From the NCBI GenBank assembly GCA_022605955.1, contig JAKCOZ010000007.1:17776001-17840000 (forward strand): a DNA stretch of 64,000 nt, given 5' to 3'. This document shows, piece by piece, positions 62,186 to 64,000 of this stretch. The first letter of the stretch is position 1. Each line of letters begins with the position of its first letter. Source of the DNA: Rallus limicola. Its lineage: Eukaryota; Chordata; Aves; Gruiformes; Rallidae. Both the position numbers and the translations under genes were made by a program. Below the pieces are notes generated by a model. The model was not told where the DNA came from. It saw nothing but the letters and a program-made list of their open reading frames with translations, and did not search any database.

Positions 62186-62400
62186 GCAAAACCCAGTCCT
62201 GGATTAAAATAGAGACCTCACTGTTTCTGGAATGTAATGCTTTGCCATGGTTAAACATGTCAGATGTAGTCAGACAGTAAGCTGATTTCTATGGAGCTTG
62301 TGGAGATGCATATGTCATGTTCATTCTCACCCAATAGCAACCCAGAGCAGACATGTGCTATAAAAAGAGCCTGTGGCAGCCCTCCCCACCCAAGGACCCT

Positions 62401-62646
62401 TCAACTGCAGAGGGAACGCTTCACTTCTCTTTCTTGGAAGACTTTATGGTCCTCTGTCAGAGAGCAGAGTGAAGCAGGTATTGTGTGAAGATGAGGGTAT
62501 TGATTGTGCCTCTCTGGGGGGGGAGGGGTGGTGAATCCATGAAACTCCACCATACGGTCGGTGGGGATCAGCACATAGGTGCTGGAGGGCTCCATAGGGA
62601 GCACAGCCCTCCTATGCTGCCGCCATGGCATGAGCAATGACTGCAC
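62401..62646 (-). other. Minus-strand open frame with partly coding-like codons, uncertain
   Basis: An 81-codon frame. An internal segment from an ATG near 62,600 reads MEPSSTYVLIPTDRMVEFHG, and most of its codons end in C or G, unusual for this AT-rich window. No homolog is recognised, the start context is weak, no clear splice donor follows, and the later half of the frame looks random. It may be a decayed exon, a lineage-specific frame or chance. Confidence 0.15.
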
Positions 62647-64000
62647 ATTTGAAATGCCTTTCAGGCATTTACACTTTCAGAGCCTTGGATAATGATTTAT
62701 TATATTTACATATGAGACAAAGTAAAGAACAAAACAGGAAAGCTAAGGAATCAGGGAAGGCTGTTGTCTGCTAAGAGCGTTTTCATAAAAGCTTCCCCCG
62801 TTCTTGCTTATAGGCTGAAATAATCCTCACAGCCTCTGTGTTATGGATGGGTTTAGGCTCGAGTCATAGAGTGCATGTAATACCCTGGAGCCTGGAGCTC
62901 CTCAGTGCTGAGGTTCATAATATAGCCCCATAGGTACAGCCGATATTAAACCAAGCATGATTGTTAAGAACAACCCCTCCATCTTCCTCACACTCTTGCT
63001 CTCCCACCACCCCCAAACCGCCACAGTGCTAGATTAGGCTGTAAATATATAAAGTCCTGTACCAGCACAGCAAAGATCCAGAAAGCTCTGGTGGTAATGG
63101 GGGCAGCAATGACTAACTGGGGGCAGAAATTAGAAATGTCCTACAGCAGATCTGTCACAACAGAGAAAGTTCCTATTCCATCTGGTTTCCAGCTTCACAG
63201 TCTCTCCCCCCTTCAGCTGTTTGTTCCTTTCTCTGGTCCCTTTTTTGGTACCAAAAGAGGACTGACTGCGCCATCAGCTGCCTGATCCCTTTGAACTCTA
63301 GAGAAAGTTCCTCCTTGCAGAAACTCTGTGCAGATTTACTCCCCTCCTGATAATCTACTTGCTACAAACTACATTATACCCTCAGAGTAATCTAAATTAA
63401 AGATGCCCAGTGTAGTTCTGCATTTTAAAGCTGTGGCAGCAGTTGGAGAGATGAAGAATTTCCTTTCTCCTTGGAGTACACATTCAGGTCCATGCCGTTT
63501 AACGTGTATTTATACTGCTAAATTGACTGAGTCCAGCCTGGCTTATTGAGACCAAACTAGTTTAACTCCCATGTAATTTACCTGCAAGCTGTATGTTTAG
63601 GAAGAGCTGCATAGCTGTCCACAGTGGATACTCCAGCATTGTCGGCACCTCACTGAGTCTTAATTCTCATTTATGCAATCTGGAGTGATTACACCAGGCG
63701 TATTACTGCATAAAACACCAGTTGATATATATCTGGAACTTAGACTTCCCCCCACTCACTAAAAATACCATGAACATGTTCTGACTGCACTCTTAAGAGG
63801 GACTCAAGTAGTCTAGAAACTACACAGGTCATGAAAGTCAGCACTCAAATCCTCTGAGAGATCTGCTCTGAGCTCAGACTATGGGTGCATCCTTGGAGCA
63901 TGAGACAAGAATTAAGCTCATTTAACAGCTTTGAATTCCATCAGGATCCTGCTTTGAGGAAAAGATACAATGTGTCTGTTTCATTATAGGAGTTGAAATT

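Larger units (their letters stand above)
57395..64000. other. Unique non-coding sequence, possible conserved elements
   Basis: No gene or classifiable transposon was recognised. 58,790-59,010 and 59,760-60,000 have balanced, low-repeat sequence rich in TAAT/ATTA cores and look like conserved non-coding elements. 60,820-61,700 is pyrimidine-rich on the plus strand. A 20-base A-run lies at 62,166-62,185 and a small hairpin (8-bp stem) at 62,652-62,670. A minus-strand frame at 62,401-62,646 has coding-like codon use in part but no recognised homolog. Confidence 0.45.

Overview
This 64 kb window looks like AT-rich, non-coding DNA from a bird. The main evidence is the repeats. There are many 5'-truncated CR1 LINE copies whose 3' ends carry the avian 'gatgatctttaaggtccttccaaccc...attctatgattctat' tail. 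There are also two copies of a bird-type ERVL-like LTR that opens with TGTGTGGTGGTTT. No tRNA, rRNA, operon, CRISPR array or other prokaryotic feature was seen. No convincing host protein-coding exon was found. The longest open frames (about 170 codons) are CR1 remnants or stop-poor stretches with no recognisable domain. The species and the neighbouring genes cannot be told from the sequence.

Layout. 1-4,830 is unique sequence with short homopolymers. 4,831-6,695 holds two CR1 copies in opposite orientation. 6,696-14,199 is unique sequence with one small CR1 scrap. 14,200-15,872 is a truncated LTR followed directly by a 1.15 kb CR1. 15,873-24,761 is unique sequence that includes a pyrimidine-rich block, an AT-rich palindromic patch and a consensus CTCF core. 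24,762-32,977 holds four more CR1 pieces, one of them a 41-bp-period tandem duplication. 33,590-34,220 is a small CpG-rich patch. 34,880-36,790 is a very decayed, older CR1-like LINE. 41,577-42,793 is a near-complete solo LTR in reverse orientation. 49,542-49,625 is a CR1 scrap. 55,478-57,394 is a decayed DNA transposon. The rest to 64,000 is unique sequence with stretches that look like conserved non-coding DNA.

The most unusual object is the ~1.9 kb element at 55,478-57,394. It has inverted ends, each built from a tandem series of near-palindromic 20-mers in strict 29-bp phase. Between the ends lies a broken gene for an integrase-like transposase related to the domesticated vertebrate proteins KRBA2 and SCAND3/ZBED9. 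An HHCC-like zinc-binding region, two of the three DDE acidic positions and the downstream part of the core can still be read across several frameshifts and stops.

Nothing here acts as a pathway. The window is best read as a gene desert or long intron shaped by retroelement insertions, with a few possible regulatory sites.
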